Assembly (NCBI RefSeq): GCF_022524485.1
Contig: NZ_JAKXMK010000046.1
Location: 1-64,000 of the forward strand
Source of the DNA: Pseudonocardia alaniniphila
GTDB taxonomy: Bacteria > Actinomycetota > Actinomycetes > Mycobacteriales > Pseudonocardiaceae
DNA: 64,000 nt
Direction of reading: 5' to 3'
A program made the translations under genes and the position numbers. Below are positions 49,524-57,329 of this stretch, piece after piece (position 1 is the stretch's first letter; every line of letters starts with the position of its first letter). The notes beneath the pieces were generated by a model, which was not told where the DNA came from, searched no databases, and was given only the letters and a program-made list of their open reading frames with translations.

Positions 49524-50087
49524 ATGAGCCAGCCATCGGAACAGAACGCGAACGACAGCGGCGAGCAGCAGGTCGTGGTCATCGGGCCGGACGGCCGTCC
49601 CGTGGGCATGGCGACGCTACCGCGGTCGGGCGAGGACGGTGGCGACCAGCAGGGCGGTATGGAAACCATGGTCGAGCAGCCCGGCAAGGTCATGCGGATC
49701 GGCACGATGATCAAGCAGTTGCTCGAGGAAGTGCGAGCGGCGCCGCTCGACGAGGCCTCCCGCAACCGGCTCCGCGAGATCCACGAGAACTCGATCAAGG
49801 AGCTGGAGGACGGCCTCGCGCCGGAGCTGCGCGAGGAGCTGCACCGCCTCAGCCTGCCTTTCACCAACGACAGCACCCCGTCCGACGCCGAGCTGCGGAT
49901 TGCACAGGCACAGCTCGTCGGCTGGCTCGAGGGGCTGTTCCACGGCATCCAGACGGCGTTGTTCGCCCAGCAGATGGCTGCCCGCCAGCAGTTGGAGCAG
50001 ATGCGCAGAGGGCTACCGCCCGGTGCCTCTCCGCAGCAGCAGGGCCCAGAGGGGCACCTCGGACGGGGGACGGGCCAGTACCTGTAG
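49524..50087 (+). CDS. bpa: Bacterial proteasome activator
   Basis: A 187-residue helical protein. VEQPGKVMRIGTMIKQLLEE and LAPELREELHRLSLPF match the Bpa/PafE family. The last residues GQYL are the HbYX-like tail that docks in the 20S proteasome and opens its gate. Bpa forms 12-subunit rings and feeds unfolded proteins such as HspR into the proteasome without ATP. The N-terminal 45 residues are disordered-looking. It is followed by the galactan exporter genes, an arrangement shared with M. tuberculosis Rv3780-Rv3783. The ATG at 49524 is preceded by ACGGGGACC. Confidence 0.93.
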   Translation: MSQPSEQNANDSGEQQVVVIGPDGRPVGMATLPRSGEDGGDQQGGMETMVEQPGKVMRIGTMIKQLLEEVRAAPLDEASRNRLREIHENSIKELEDGLAPELREELHRLSLPFTNDSTPSDAELRIAQAQLVGWLEGLFHGIQTALFAQQMAARQQLEQMRRGLPPGASPQQQGPEGHLGRGTGQYL

Positions 50088-50223
50088 GCCGGACGACCAC
50101 AACCGGTCACCGGAGAGGCGCGATCATGCCTCAAACCGGCGACGACCTCGCGTTGCTGCAATCGGGGCAGGCCCGCACGAGCCACCCACAACTCGTCGGT
50201 ACCCTCGTCCGGTGGCTCAGACG

Positions 50224-51099
50224 ATGACCACCGGTGACGACCGGGCCGAGGATGCACCGTCCCTGCCGACGGTCATGCCCGACGCGCCTGCGTCCCGCAG
50301 CTGGCGCCGGGCTTTCGACGACCTCGGGCAGGGATGGCGGCAGCGTCCGCTGTGGGGGTACCTGGGCTGGCAGGACATCAAGCAGCGATACCGCCGCTCG
50401 GTGCTCGGGCCGCTCTGGATCAGCATCACCATGGCCGTTGTCGCCACGGCGATGGGCATCCTCTACGGCGCGCTCTTCGGCGAGGACATCCGCACCTTCC
50501 TGCCCTACGTCGCCACCGGCCTGCTGATCTGGTACTTCATCAACGGCTGCATCCTCGAGGGCAGCGAGGTCTTCATCGCCAACGAGGGGCTGATCCGGTT
50601 CCTGCCGGCGCCGCTGAGTCTCCACGTCTATCGGCTCGTCTGGCGCCAGACGCTGTTCTTCCTGCACAACCTCGTGGTGTGGGGCATCCTCGTCGCGATC
50701 TTCCGGCCGCCACTGGGCTGGACGCTCCTGCTGGCGATTCCCGCCTTCGCGCTGCTCATCGTCAACGGCGCATGGATCTCCGTGGTCACGGGCATCATCG
50801 CCACGCGGTTCCGGGACATCCCGCCGATCATCGCCAGCCTCGCGAACCTGCTCTTCTTCGTGACGCCGATCGTGTGGCAGTACAACACGCTGCTCGAGAA
50901 CCCGGCGGTCGCCGAGCGCGCCAGGATCGCCGAGCTGAACCCCGTCCTGCACTACGTCGAGATCCTCCGCGAGCCGCTGCTGGGCGAGCCGATCGTGTGG
51001 CACCACTGGGCCGTGGTCGGCGTCATCACTGTGGCGGGCTGCATCGCGGCGCTCGTCTGTCTCCGTAACTACCGCTCCCGCGTCGCGTACTGGGTCTGA
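50224..51099 (+). CDS. wzm: Galactan ABC exporter, permease subunit
   Basis: A 291-residue ABC-2 type permease, six TM helices (first at about residues 60-80: GPLWISITMAVVATAMGILY). DIKQRYRRSVLGPLW is the interface helix typical of Wzm/RfbA. It flips lipid-linked galactan across the membrane together with the ATPase gene 7 bp downstream; homologous by context to RfbD (Rv3783). The ATG at 50224 is used; an in-frame GTG lies 12 bp upstream. Confidence 0.92.
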   Translation: MTTGDDRAEDAPSLPTVMPDAPASRSWRRAFDDLGQGWRQRPLWGYLGWQDIKQRYRRSVLGPLWISITMAVVATAMGILYGALFGEDIRTFLPYVATGLLIWYFINGCILEGSEVFIANEGLIRFLPAPLSLHVYRLVWRQTLFFLHNLVVWGILVAIFRPPLGWTLLLAIPAFALLIVNGAWISVVTGIIATRFRDIPPIIASLANLLFFVTPIVWQYNTLLENPAVAERARIAELNPVLHYVEILREPLLGEPIVWHHWAVVGVITVAGCIAALVCLRNYRSRVAYWV

Positions 51100-51106
51100 G
51101 GACGGC

Positions 51107-51874
51107 ATGGTCAGCATCGATCTCGACGGCGCCGCCGTCGACTTCCCGATCTTCGACGCGAAGACGCGCTCGTTGAAGAAGGCCGTACTCGGCCGCGCAG
51201 GCGGCCGGATCGGCACCGACTCGAAGGTGCCCATCATCGAGGCGCTGCGCGACATCACGGTGTCCCTGCGCAAGGGCGACCGCGTCGCGCTCGTCGGGCA
51301 CAACGGGGCAGGGAAGTCCACGCTGCTGCGGCTCATGTCGGGCATCTACGAACCCACCCGCGGGCGCTCCTCCGTGATCGGCAAGGTGGCGCCCGTCTTC
51401 GACCTGGCCGTCGGGATGGACCCTGAGATCTCCGGGCTGGAGAACATCCTCATCCGCGGCCTGTTCCTCGGCATGACGCGCAAGCAGATGGAGTCGCGGG
51501 TCGACGACATCGCAGCCTTCACCGAGCTCGGCGACTACCTCAAGATGCCGCTGCGCACCTACTCCACGGGTATGCGCGTGCGGCTCGCGCTCGGCGTCGT
51601 CACGAGCATCGATCCCGAGATCCTGCTGCTCGACGAGGGCATCGGCGCGGTCGACGCGGAGTTCCTCGCCAAGGCACGCGACCGGCTCAACGAGCTGGTG
51701 GAACGTTCCGGGATCCTGGTGTTCGCCTCGCACTCCGACGAGTTCCTCGCCGACCTGTGCGACACGGCCATCTGGATGGACCAGGGCACGATCCGCGAGC
51801 ACGGCCCTCTCCGCGAGGTGCTGCGCAACTACAAGGGCCGTGACGTGCTGGCCGAGATCGAAGCGAGCCGGTGA
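51107..51874 (+). CDS. wzt: Galactan ABC exporter, ATP-binding subunit
   Basis: 255 residues. Walker A is LVGHNGAGKSTLLRLMSG; the signature is YSTGMRVRLALGVVTSIDPE (degenerate LSGGQ, as in Wzt); Walker B is ILLLDEGIGAVD; the H-loop is VFASHSDEFL. There is no C-terminal carbohydrate-binding domain, in contrast to O-antigen Wzt proteins but like Rv3781. It starts 7 bp after the permease stop and its own stop overlaps the glfT1 start. Confidence 0.93.
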   Translation: MVSIDLDGAAVDFPIFDAKTRSLKKAVLGRAGGRIGTDSKVPIIEALRDITVSLRKGDRVALVGHNGAGKSTLLRLMSGIYEPTRGRSSVIGKVAPVFDLAVGMDPEISGLENILIRGLFLGMTRKQMESRVDDIAAFTELGDYLKMPLRTYSTGMRVRLALGVVTSIDPEILLLDEGIGAVDAEFLAKARDRLNELVERSGILVFASHSDEFLADLCDTAIWMDQGTIREHGPLREVLRNYKGRDVLAEIEASR

Positions 51875-52797
51875 ACAACGAGCCGCTCGCGGCCGGCTCG
51901 GTCGTCGCGGTGGTGGTCACCCGCCACCGCACCGACATGCTGGTCGACTCGCTCGCAGCGCTCGCGAAACAGACCCACCCGATCGCTCACCTGATCGTCG
52001 TGGACAACGGGCCCGACAAGCCTGCCCGTGAGATCGTCGAGGCCTGTGGTCTGCCGGCCACCTGGCTGCCGTCCTGGAACAACCTCGGGGGTGCCGGCGG
52101 CTTCGCCCTCGGCATGCTCCATGCGCTCGCGATGGGCGCGGAGTGGATCTGGCTGGGCGACGACGACGGCCGGGCGGCCAACGAGACCGTGCTGGCCACC
52201 CTCGTCGACCTCGCGGAGCGCCGCGGCCTGGCCGCGGTGTCGCCCACCGTGGCCGACATGGACCATCCCGACCGTCTCGCGTTCGCGGTGCGCCGCGGCC
52301 TCACCTGGCACCGCTCGCGTGCCGCCCTCGCGGCCGACTCCGGGCACGGAGCCGACGACGAGCTGCTCCCCGGCGTCGCCGCGCTGTTCAACGGGGCGCT
52401 GTTCCGGGCTCGCACCCTCGATGTCATCGGGGTTCCCGACCTACGGCTGTTCGTCCGGGGCGACGAGGTGGAGATGCACCGCAGGCTGGTGCGTTCCTGC
52501 CTGCCGTTCGGCACGTCGCTCCGCGCCGCCTACCTGCACCCGGCAGGCTCCGAGGACGACAAGCCGATGCTCGGCGGACGGCTGCACGCCCGCGACCCCG
52601 ACGATCCTGTGAAGCGCTACTACACCTACCGCAACCGTGGGTACCTGGTGTCCCAGCCGGGGATGCGCAAGGTCGGGCTGCTGGAGGTGCCGCGGTTCGC
52701 CTGGTACTTCCTGGTCACCAAGCGCAGCCCGCGCCAGTTCGTGCAGTGGGTGCGCCTGGTGCGCCAGGGACGTGCGGAGCGTTTCCACCGCGCCTGA
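51871..52797 (+). CDS. glfT1: Galactofuranosyltransferase GlfT1
   Basis: A 308-residue family 2 glycosyltransferase. It shows VVAVVVTRHRTDMLVDSLAA, WLPSWNNLGGAGGFALGMLH (NxGGAGGF, seen in GlfT enzymes), the DxD WIWLGDDDGRAANETVLATL, and the WD/HD-type catalytic part VRGDEVEMHRRLVRSCLPFG. GlfT1 adds the first galactofuranose residues to the rhamnosyl linker of arabinogalactan. The GTG start overlaps the wzt stop (GTGA), so the exporter and transferase are translated together. Last gene of the bpa-wzm-wzt-glfT1 set. Confidence 0.9.
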   Translation: MNNEPLAAGSVVAVVVTRHRTDMLVDSLAALAKQTHPIAHLIVVDNGPDKPAREIVEACGLPATWLPSWNNLGGAGGFALGMLHALAMGAEWIWLGDDDGRAANETVLATLVDLAERRGLAAVSPTVADMDHPDRLAFAVRRGLTWHRSRAALAADSGHGADDELLPGVAALFNGALFRARTLDVIGVPDLRLFVRGDEVEMHRRLVRSCLPFGTSLRAAYLHPAGSEDDKPMLGGRLHARDPDDPVKRYYTYRNRGYLVSQPGMRKVGLLEVPRFAWYFLVTKRSPRQFVQWVRLVRQGRAERFHRA

Positions 52798-52834
52798 CCC
52801 TCAGCGGGTCCGTCACAGCTCGCCACAAGGCACT

Positions 52835-52846
52835 ACACGATCGTGT
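52835..52846. promoter_or_regulatory. Palindrome ACACGATCGTGT
   Basis: A perfect 12-bp palindrome at the border of the galactan set and the exopolysaccharide unit, about 60 bp upstream of the predicted -35. The surrounding 150 bp is the most AT-rich tract of the window. Possible operator for the next unit. Confidence 0.4.
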
Positions 52847-52904
52847 GTGATGAGGATCACGACAAATTTATCGTATCTTTTTCTGCCGTTAGTCGTGTGG
52901 CCGG

Positions 52905-52932
52905 TTGAATGTCAACGAAATACGTCTAGTAT
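52905..52932 (+). promoter_or_regulatory. Predicted sigma-70-type promoter of the exopolysaccharide unit
   Basis: TTGAAT (52905-52910), 16-bp spacer, TAGTAT (52927-52932). Transcription from here gives a leader of about 150 nt before the glycosyltransferase ATG at 53087, with a weak GGTTAA/TTAACACC inverted repeat near 52983-53003 and GGGGGAAAACG just before the start codon. No known riboswitch motif is recognised in it. Confidence 0.5.
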
Positions 52933-53086
52933 CCTCAACGCAAGCCTCCGACCTGCGGATATGCTCCAACTCGACCGATCAAGGTTAAACCCTCGTTAAC
53001 ACCTCTAACCACCACTCCAGGTGATCGCTGTCTGTACCCCGCTGCTAATTTCGTCCCTCGATAGTGGTCAGAATCGGGGGAAAACG

Positions 53087-54325
53087 ATGTGGGATTGGCT
53101 CCGCTTTCTGGAGCACTGGCAGCTCTTCCTGCCGGTCGGCATCATCGGCGGGATCTCGTGGTCGGTATGGCTGATCCGCAAAGTCATGTCAGCCGGATAC
53201 CGCCCCCTCGTCAACGACTTCCGGACCACCACCTCGGTGGTCGTCCCGTCGTTCCGTGAGGACCCCGACGTCCTGATGCGCTGCCTCGACACCTGGCTCG
53301 CTCAGGGACCCACCGAGGTGATCATCGTTCTCGACGTGGAGGACCTCGAAGCCCGCGATCGGCTCATGGCGCGCCACGACCGGCGCATCCACGTCATGAT
53401 GTTCGCCCACGAAGGCAAGCGCTCCGCGCTCGGTGTCGGCATCCGCGCCGCCCGCCACGAGGTCCTCGTCCTCACCGACTCCGACACCGCATGGGAACCC
53501 GGTCTGCTCGCCGCCGTGCAGATGCCCTTCGCCAACCCCAAGGTCGGCGCCGTCGGCACCCGGCAGAACGTCCACGAGCCGCGCAGCAGCGTCTGGCGCC
53601 GCGTTGCCGACTGGATCATCGACCTGCGATACATGGACTACGTGCCCGCCACGGCCCGCCGCGGCGGCGTCGTCTGCGTCTCCGGACGCACCGCGGCCTA
53701 CCGCCGCTCGGCAGTGATGCCGGTGCTCGCGAACCTCGAGCACGAATACTTCCTCGGCAGGCGTTGCGTCGCGGGCGACGACGGCCGGCTGACCTGGCTG
53801 GTGCTCGCTCAGGGCTACCGCACCGAGCACCAGGACTCCGCGCGGGCGCTGTCGATGTTCCCCTCGACGTTCAAGGCGTTCTGCAAACAGCGCGTCCGCT
53901 GGAGCCGCAACTCCTACCGCTGCTACCTCACCGCTCTCTACAAGGGCTGGCTCTGGCGAGTCCCGGTGATCTCCCAGCTCACCGTGTTCCAGATCCTCTT
54001 CACGCCGGTCACCATGTTCGCGACGGTGTACTACCTCGTCGCCGCCTGGTTCAGCCCCCAGCGTGAGCTCGCCGTGATCCTCGGGCTCGCCTGGCTGTTC
54101 CTCGGGCGCGCCATCCGCAGCTTCTCCCACCTGCGCCGCACCCCGTCCGACATCGTCATCCTGCCGCTGGTGACCCTCGTGATCATGTTCGTCGCCCTGC
54201 CCATCAAGACCTGGGCGTTCCTGACCATGAACAAGCAGGGATGGCTCACCCGCCGCGCCGACCTCGTCGGCGGCGAGGGGCAGGACGAGGCCAGCCTGAC
54301 GGAGGACAGCCGTGGCGCAGCCTGA
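53087..54325 (+). CDS. Processive family 2 glycosyltransferase (polysaccharide synthase)
   Basis: A 412-residue membrane synthase. One TM helix lies at about residues 13-32, a cytosolic GT-A domain at 45-275, and three TM helices at about 295-320, 326-345 and 357-377. Catalytic motifs are VVVPSFREDPD, the DxD VLTDSDTAWEPG (D131, D133), the base region CVAGDDGRLTWL (230-232) and QRVRW (268-272), which marks processive synthases (cellulose, hyaluronan, Alg8). There is no PilZ or c-di-GMP-binding segment. It is the first gene of four; the next starts 14 bp before its stop. Beta-linked polymer of a uronic acid is inferred from the UDP-glucose dehydrogenase in the same unit. Confidence 0.9.
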   Translation: MWDWLRFLEHWQLFLPVGIIGGISWSVWLIRKVMSAGYRPLVNDFRTTTSVVVPSFREDPDVLMRCLDTWLAQGPTEVIIVLDVEDLEARDRLMARHDRRIHVMMFAHEGKRSALGVGIRAARHEVLVLTDSDTAWEPGLLAAVQMPFANPKVGAVGTRQNVHEPRSSVWRRVADWIIDLRYMDYVPATARRGGVVCVSGRTAAYRRSAVMPVLANLEHEYFLGRRCVAGDDGRLTWLVLAQGYRTEHQDSARALSMFPSTFKAFCKQRVRWSRNSYRCYLTALYKGWLWRVPVISQLTVFQILFTPVTMFATVYYLVAAWFSPQRELAVILGLAWLFLGRAIRSFSHLRRTPSDIVILPLVTLVIMFVALPIKTWAFLTMNKQGWLTRRADLVGGEGQDEASLTEDSRGAA

Positions 54326-56237
54326 TCCAGCCGGTCCACGCACCGGCCGCAAGTGGCTCGTGCGGCTCGCAGCACTCGCCGTCGTCGGTGGCATCGCCGT
54401 GGCAGCCGTCCAGACGGGGATGGTGGAGCGGGTGCTCGGCCCCGACCTGTCCGACACCGGCAGCATGCTCGACGACGCCGAGGAGGCCGGAGTCGTCGAG
54501 GCGCCCACCGACGCCGAGGACACCAGCGCGCCCACCACCGAGGCTCAGCACCACCAGGCCACCCTCGTGGAGGCCGAGGACGACCGGCTCTTCGCGATCG
54601 TCAGCGACCGGCCGCCGTCCGATGTCCCCTACGAGGTGCCGGCCGCCGCCGGTCAGACCATGTCGACCATGGTCCTCACTCCCCGCCCTCAGCCCTACGA
54701 CATGCCGTCGTTGGAGCGCCTCGGTGCAGCGGCCCGGCTTCCCGACGGATCGTGGCTGCTGAACCGCTCCGTGGTGGTCGGACGCGGCGCGGAGCTGCGG
54801 GTCCAGGAGCCTGGTGCGACGCTCCGTTTGGCCAGCGGCCCGGACGGGTTCGCCGCGCTGGTCGCGTTCAAGGGGACCTTGACGCTCTCCGGCGGCCCGG
54901 ACGCACCGCTCACCGTCACGAGCTGGGACCCCGCGGCGAACGCGGCCGACACCGAGCGCAACGACGGCCGGGCCTACCTGCGCGCGGTCGGGGCCCGGAT
55001 GGATCTCACCGAGGTCAACGCGGCCGACCTGGGGTTCTGGAGCGGCCGCACCGGCGGCGTTGCCTGGACCGGTAGCGCGGGCGCCCCGGCCACCGGTTCG
55101 GCCAATCACGTGCGCGTCGAACGCGGCCACTACGGGATCTTCACCAGCCGGGTCAACGACGTCGTCCTCAACGACGCGACGCTGCGCGACAACGAGCTCG
55201 ACGGGCTGCTGCTGCACCGGGAGACGGCTGGCGTCGTCGCCACCGACGTCACGAGCACCGGCAACGGACGCGACGGCGTGACCGCCACCCGCGGGGCCGA
55301 GCGCATCACCCTCACCGAGGTGACAGCGGCGGACAACAAGGGCAACGGGTTCCGGATCGACGGCTCCCCGCTGGCAGCCGAAGCCACCGCAGGCGGGGCG
55401 AGCACAGCGCAGGGCGCCGGCTACACGATCGAACGCTCGACCGCCACGGGCAACGCCGAGGTGGGGATCCTCGCCGTCGAGGCGGGCGGGCTCAACGTTC
55501 GCGACAACACCGTCTCGGGCAACCGCGACGGGATCGTGGTGCGGGGCGTCACAGAGCGGCCTGCGATCACGGGCAACACCGTGGACGCCGCGGAGTTCGG
55601 CATCGCGGTGCGCGGTGGCATCCGAAACGCGCAGGTCACTGCCAACCGGGTCGGCTCCGCGGTCATCGCGGTGCAGGTCACCGACGCATCGGCGGCCGTG
55701 GAGCAGAACGAGGTGCGCGCCGCGTCCAGGTACGCCGTCTCGCTGGTCGGTGACGTCACCGGGTCGTCGGTCACCACCAACAAGCTCGGTGGCCGCGGGC
55801 TGGCGGCGCTCGACATCAACCGTGTCGGCATCACGGCCACCGTCGGCATCACCGCCAACGACGAGTCGCGGTGGACGGTCGACCGGGACGAGCTGCGCTA
55901 CTGGCGCGACTACGCCGCCGACCACCCGCTGCTGCTGTTGTGGCTGCTCATCCTCGTGCTGCCGATCGCCGCCCGGGTGTGGCACAAGCGCCGTCGACGG
56001 CTGCGGGACGACCACGTGCACCCCTACGTCAACGTGCCGCCGGGCCCTCCGGTCCCGGGCAACAGCAACGTGATCACCTCGGTCGGCCGGCCCGCCCCGG
56101 TCGCACCACGGCCGATGCCACGCCCCGGCCCGCGGCCCCCCGTGCCGCCCCGCCCGGGGTCGGAGGAGGCGTCCGCCACCGTGGCGCTGCCGGTCACCCG
56201 CGTCACGGTCGTCTCCGGGAAGGGGGCTCGCAAGTGA
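54312..56237 (+). CDS. Membrane-anchored right-handed beta-helix protein, AlgG-like (possible uronan C5-epimerase)
   Basis: 641 residues. There is an N-terminal TM helix (about 15-34), an acidic Thr/Glu-rich stalk (to about 120), a parallel beta-helix (about 150-515), a second TM helix (LLLLWLLILVLPIAARVWHK, 540-559) and a Pro-rich cytosolic tail with charged residues. The block TVTSWDPAANAADTERNDGR, then LGFWSGRTGGVAWTG, then YGIFTSRVNDVV, LRDNELDGLLLHRETAGVV follows, by eye, the layout of AlgG mannuronan C5-epimerase. His302 falls where AlgG has the catalytic His of DPHD, although the Asp residues differ. The gene overlaps the synthase by 14 bp and the lipoprotein gene by 4 bp. The epimerase role is inferred; scaffold or binding are alternatives. 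Confidence 0.75.
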   Translation: MAQPDPAGPRTGRKWLVRLAALAVVGGIAVAAVQTGMVERVLGPDLSDTGSMLDDAEEAGVVEAPTDAEDTSAPTTEAQHHQATLVEAEDDRLFAIVSDRPPSDVPYEVPAAAGQTMSTMVLTPRPQPYDMPSLERLGAAARLPDGSWLLNRSVVVGRGAELRVQEPGATLRLASGPDGFAALVAFKGTLTLSGGPDAPLTVTSWDPAANAADTERNDGRAYLRAVGARMDLTEVNAADLGFWSGRTGGVAWTGSAGAPATGSANHVRVERGHYGIFTSRVNDVVLNDATLRDNELDGLLLHRETAGVVATDVTSTGNGRDGVTATRGAERITLTEVTAADNKGNGFRIDGSPLAAEATAGGASTAQGAGYTIERSTATGNAEVGILAVEAGGLNVRDNTVSGNRDGIVVRGVTERPAITGNTVDAAEFGIAVRGGIRNAQVTANRVGSAVIAVQVTDASAAVEQNEVRAASRYAVSLVGDVTGSSVTTNKLGGRGLAALDINRVGITATVGITANDESRWTVDRDELRYWRDYAADHPLLLLWLLILVLPIAARVWHKRRRRLRDDHVHPYVNVPPGPPVPGNSNVITSVGRPAPVAPRPMPRPGPRPPVPPRPGSEEASATVALPVTRVTVVSGKGARK

Positions 56238-57280
56238 CGCCGGCGAACCACCCCGGACGGCGGCTGGCGAGGCTGGCCGGCGGGCTGGCCGCCGCGGTGG
56301 TGCTGGCAGGGGTCGCGGCGTGCGGCGCCGGCCCCGGCCCGGCACCACCCTCGCCGCCCCCGGCTCCCGCTCCGGCGCCCACGGCCGGATCCGCCTGTAC
56401 CCAGAAGCCCACCACCGAGGTCCGCACCTCCGACGAGCTCGTCGAAGCACTCGCAGGGGCCCACCCGGGCTCGGTGATCGCCATGGCTCCCGGCACCTAC
56501 CCCGGCACGTTCGTGGCCAGTGCCCAAGGCACCCCCGACAAGCCGATCGCCCTCTGCGGTTCGCGCGAGGCGATCCTCGACGGCGGAGCCATCGACGGGG
56601 ACTACACGTTCCATCTCGACGGGGCGGCGTACTGGCAGCTGAGCGGGTTCACCGTCCGAGGCGGCCAGAAGGGCGTCATGGCCGACCGTGCGCAGGGCAA
56701 CCTCATCGAGGGTCTTCTCGTGGAGGGCATCGGCGACGAGGCCATCCACCTGAGGCAGAACAGCACCGACAACGTGGTGCGCGACAACACCGTGCGACGC
56801 ACCGGGCTGCGCAACGGCAAGTACGGCGAGGGCATCTACATCGGCAGCGCCGAAAGCAACTGGTGCGACCAGACCAACTGTGAACCGGACCGCAGCGATC
56901 GCAACATGATCGAGGGGAACACCATCTCCGAGACCACGGCGGAGTCGGTGGACATCAAGGAAGGCACCACCGGCGGCACGCTGCGCGGCAACACGTTCTC
57001 GGGCATCGGGATGACCGACGCCGACTCCTGGGTGGACGTCAAGGGGAACGGCTGGCAGATCACCGGCAACGTCGGCACCGACAGCCCGGAGGACGGGTTC
57101 CAGGTGCACGAGATTCTCGACGGCTGGGGCCTGGACAACACCTTCGAGAACAACAGCGCCACGGTCAACGCCGGTGGCTACGCGATCAACGTCACCAAGA
57201 ACAAGGAACGGAACCGCGTCGGCTGCGACAACCGCAGCGTCGACGCCGGCCAGGGGCTGAGCCCCGAGGACTGCGGCTGA
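56234..57280 (+). CDS. Beta-helix lipoprotein, polysaccharide-lyase-like
   Basis: 348 residues. A lipoprotein signal peptide ends at Cys30 (AVVLAGVAAC), followed by a Pro-rich linker and a right-handed beta-helix from about residue 60. The start (VRTSDELVEALAGAHPGSVI, then MAPGTYPGTFVASAQGTPDK, then PIALCGSREAILDGG) is the usual opening of the chondroitinase B/alginate lyase (PL6) and pectate-lyase-like folds. Repeats follow (LIEGLLVEGIGDEAIHLRQN, NVVRDNTVRRTGLRNGKYGE). Acts outside the membrane, bound by lipid. It could trim, epimerise or bind the polymer made by the synthase. GTG overlaps the preceding stop. Catalytic residues cannot be assigned by eye. Confidence 0.78.
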   Translation: MTPANHPGRRLARLAGGLAAAVVLAGVAACGAGPGPAPPSPPPAPAPAPTAGSACTQKPTTEVRTSDELVEALAGAHPGSVIAMAPGTYPGTFVASAQGTPDKPIALCGSREAILDGGAIDGDYTFHLDGAAYWQLSGFTVRGGQKGVMADRAQGNLIEGLLVEGIGDEAIHLRQNSTDNVVRDNTVRRTGLRNGKYGEGIYIGSAESNWCDQTNCEPDRSDRNMIEGNTISETTAESVDIKEGTTGGTLRGNTFSGIGMTDADSWVDVKGNGWQITGNVGTDSPEDGFQVHEILDGWGLDNTFENNSATVNAGGYAINVTKNKERNRVGCDNRSVDAGQGLSPEDCG

Positions 57281-57329
57281 GCCGCCACGACCTCTCCAGA
57301 CCATCCGAATCGAATCGAGAGGAGCCGAT

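Noticed and set aside
52940-53086. c-di-GMP or c-di-AMP riboswitch in the synthase leader
   Set aside because: None of the conserved riboswitch sequence blocks I know is present; only weak stems are seen.
54246-56450. 734-codon minus-strand frame opposite the beta-helix genes
   Set aside because: A GC-rich shadow; the plus-strand products have signal, membrane and repeat structure.
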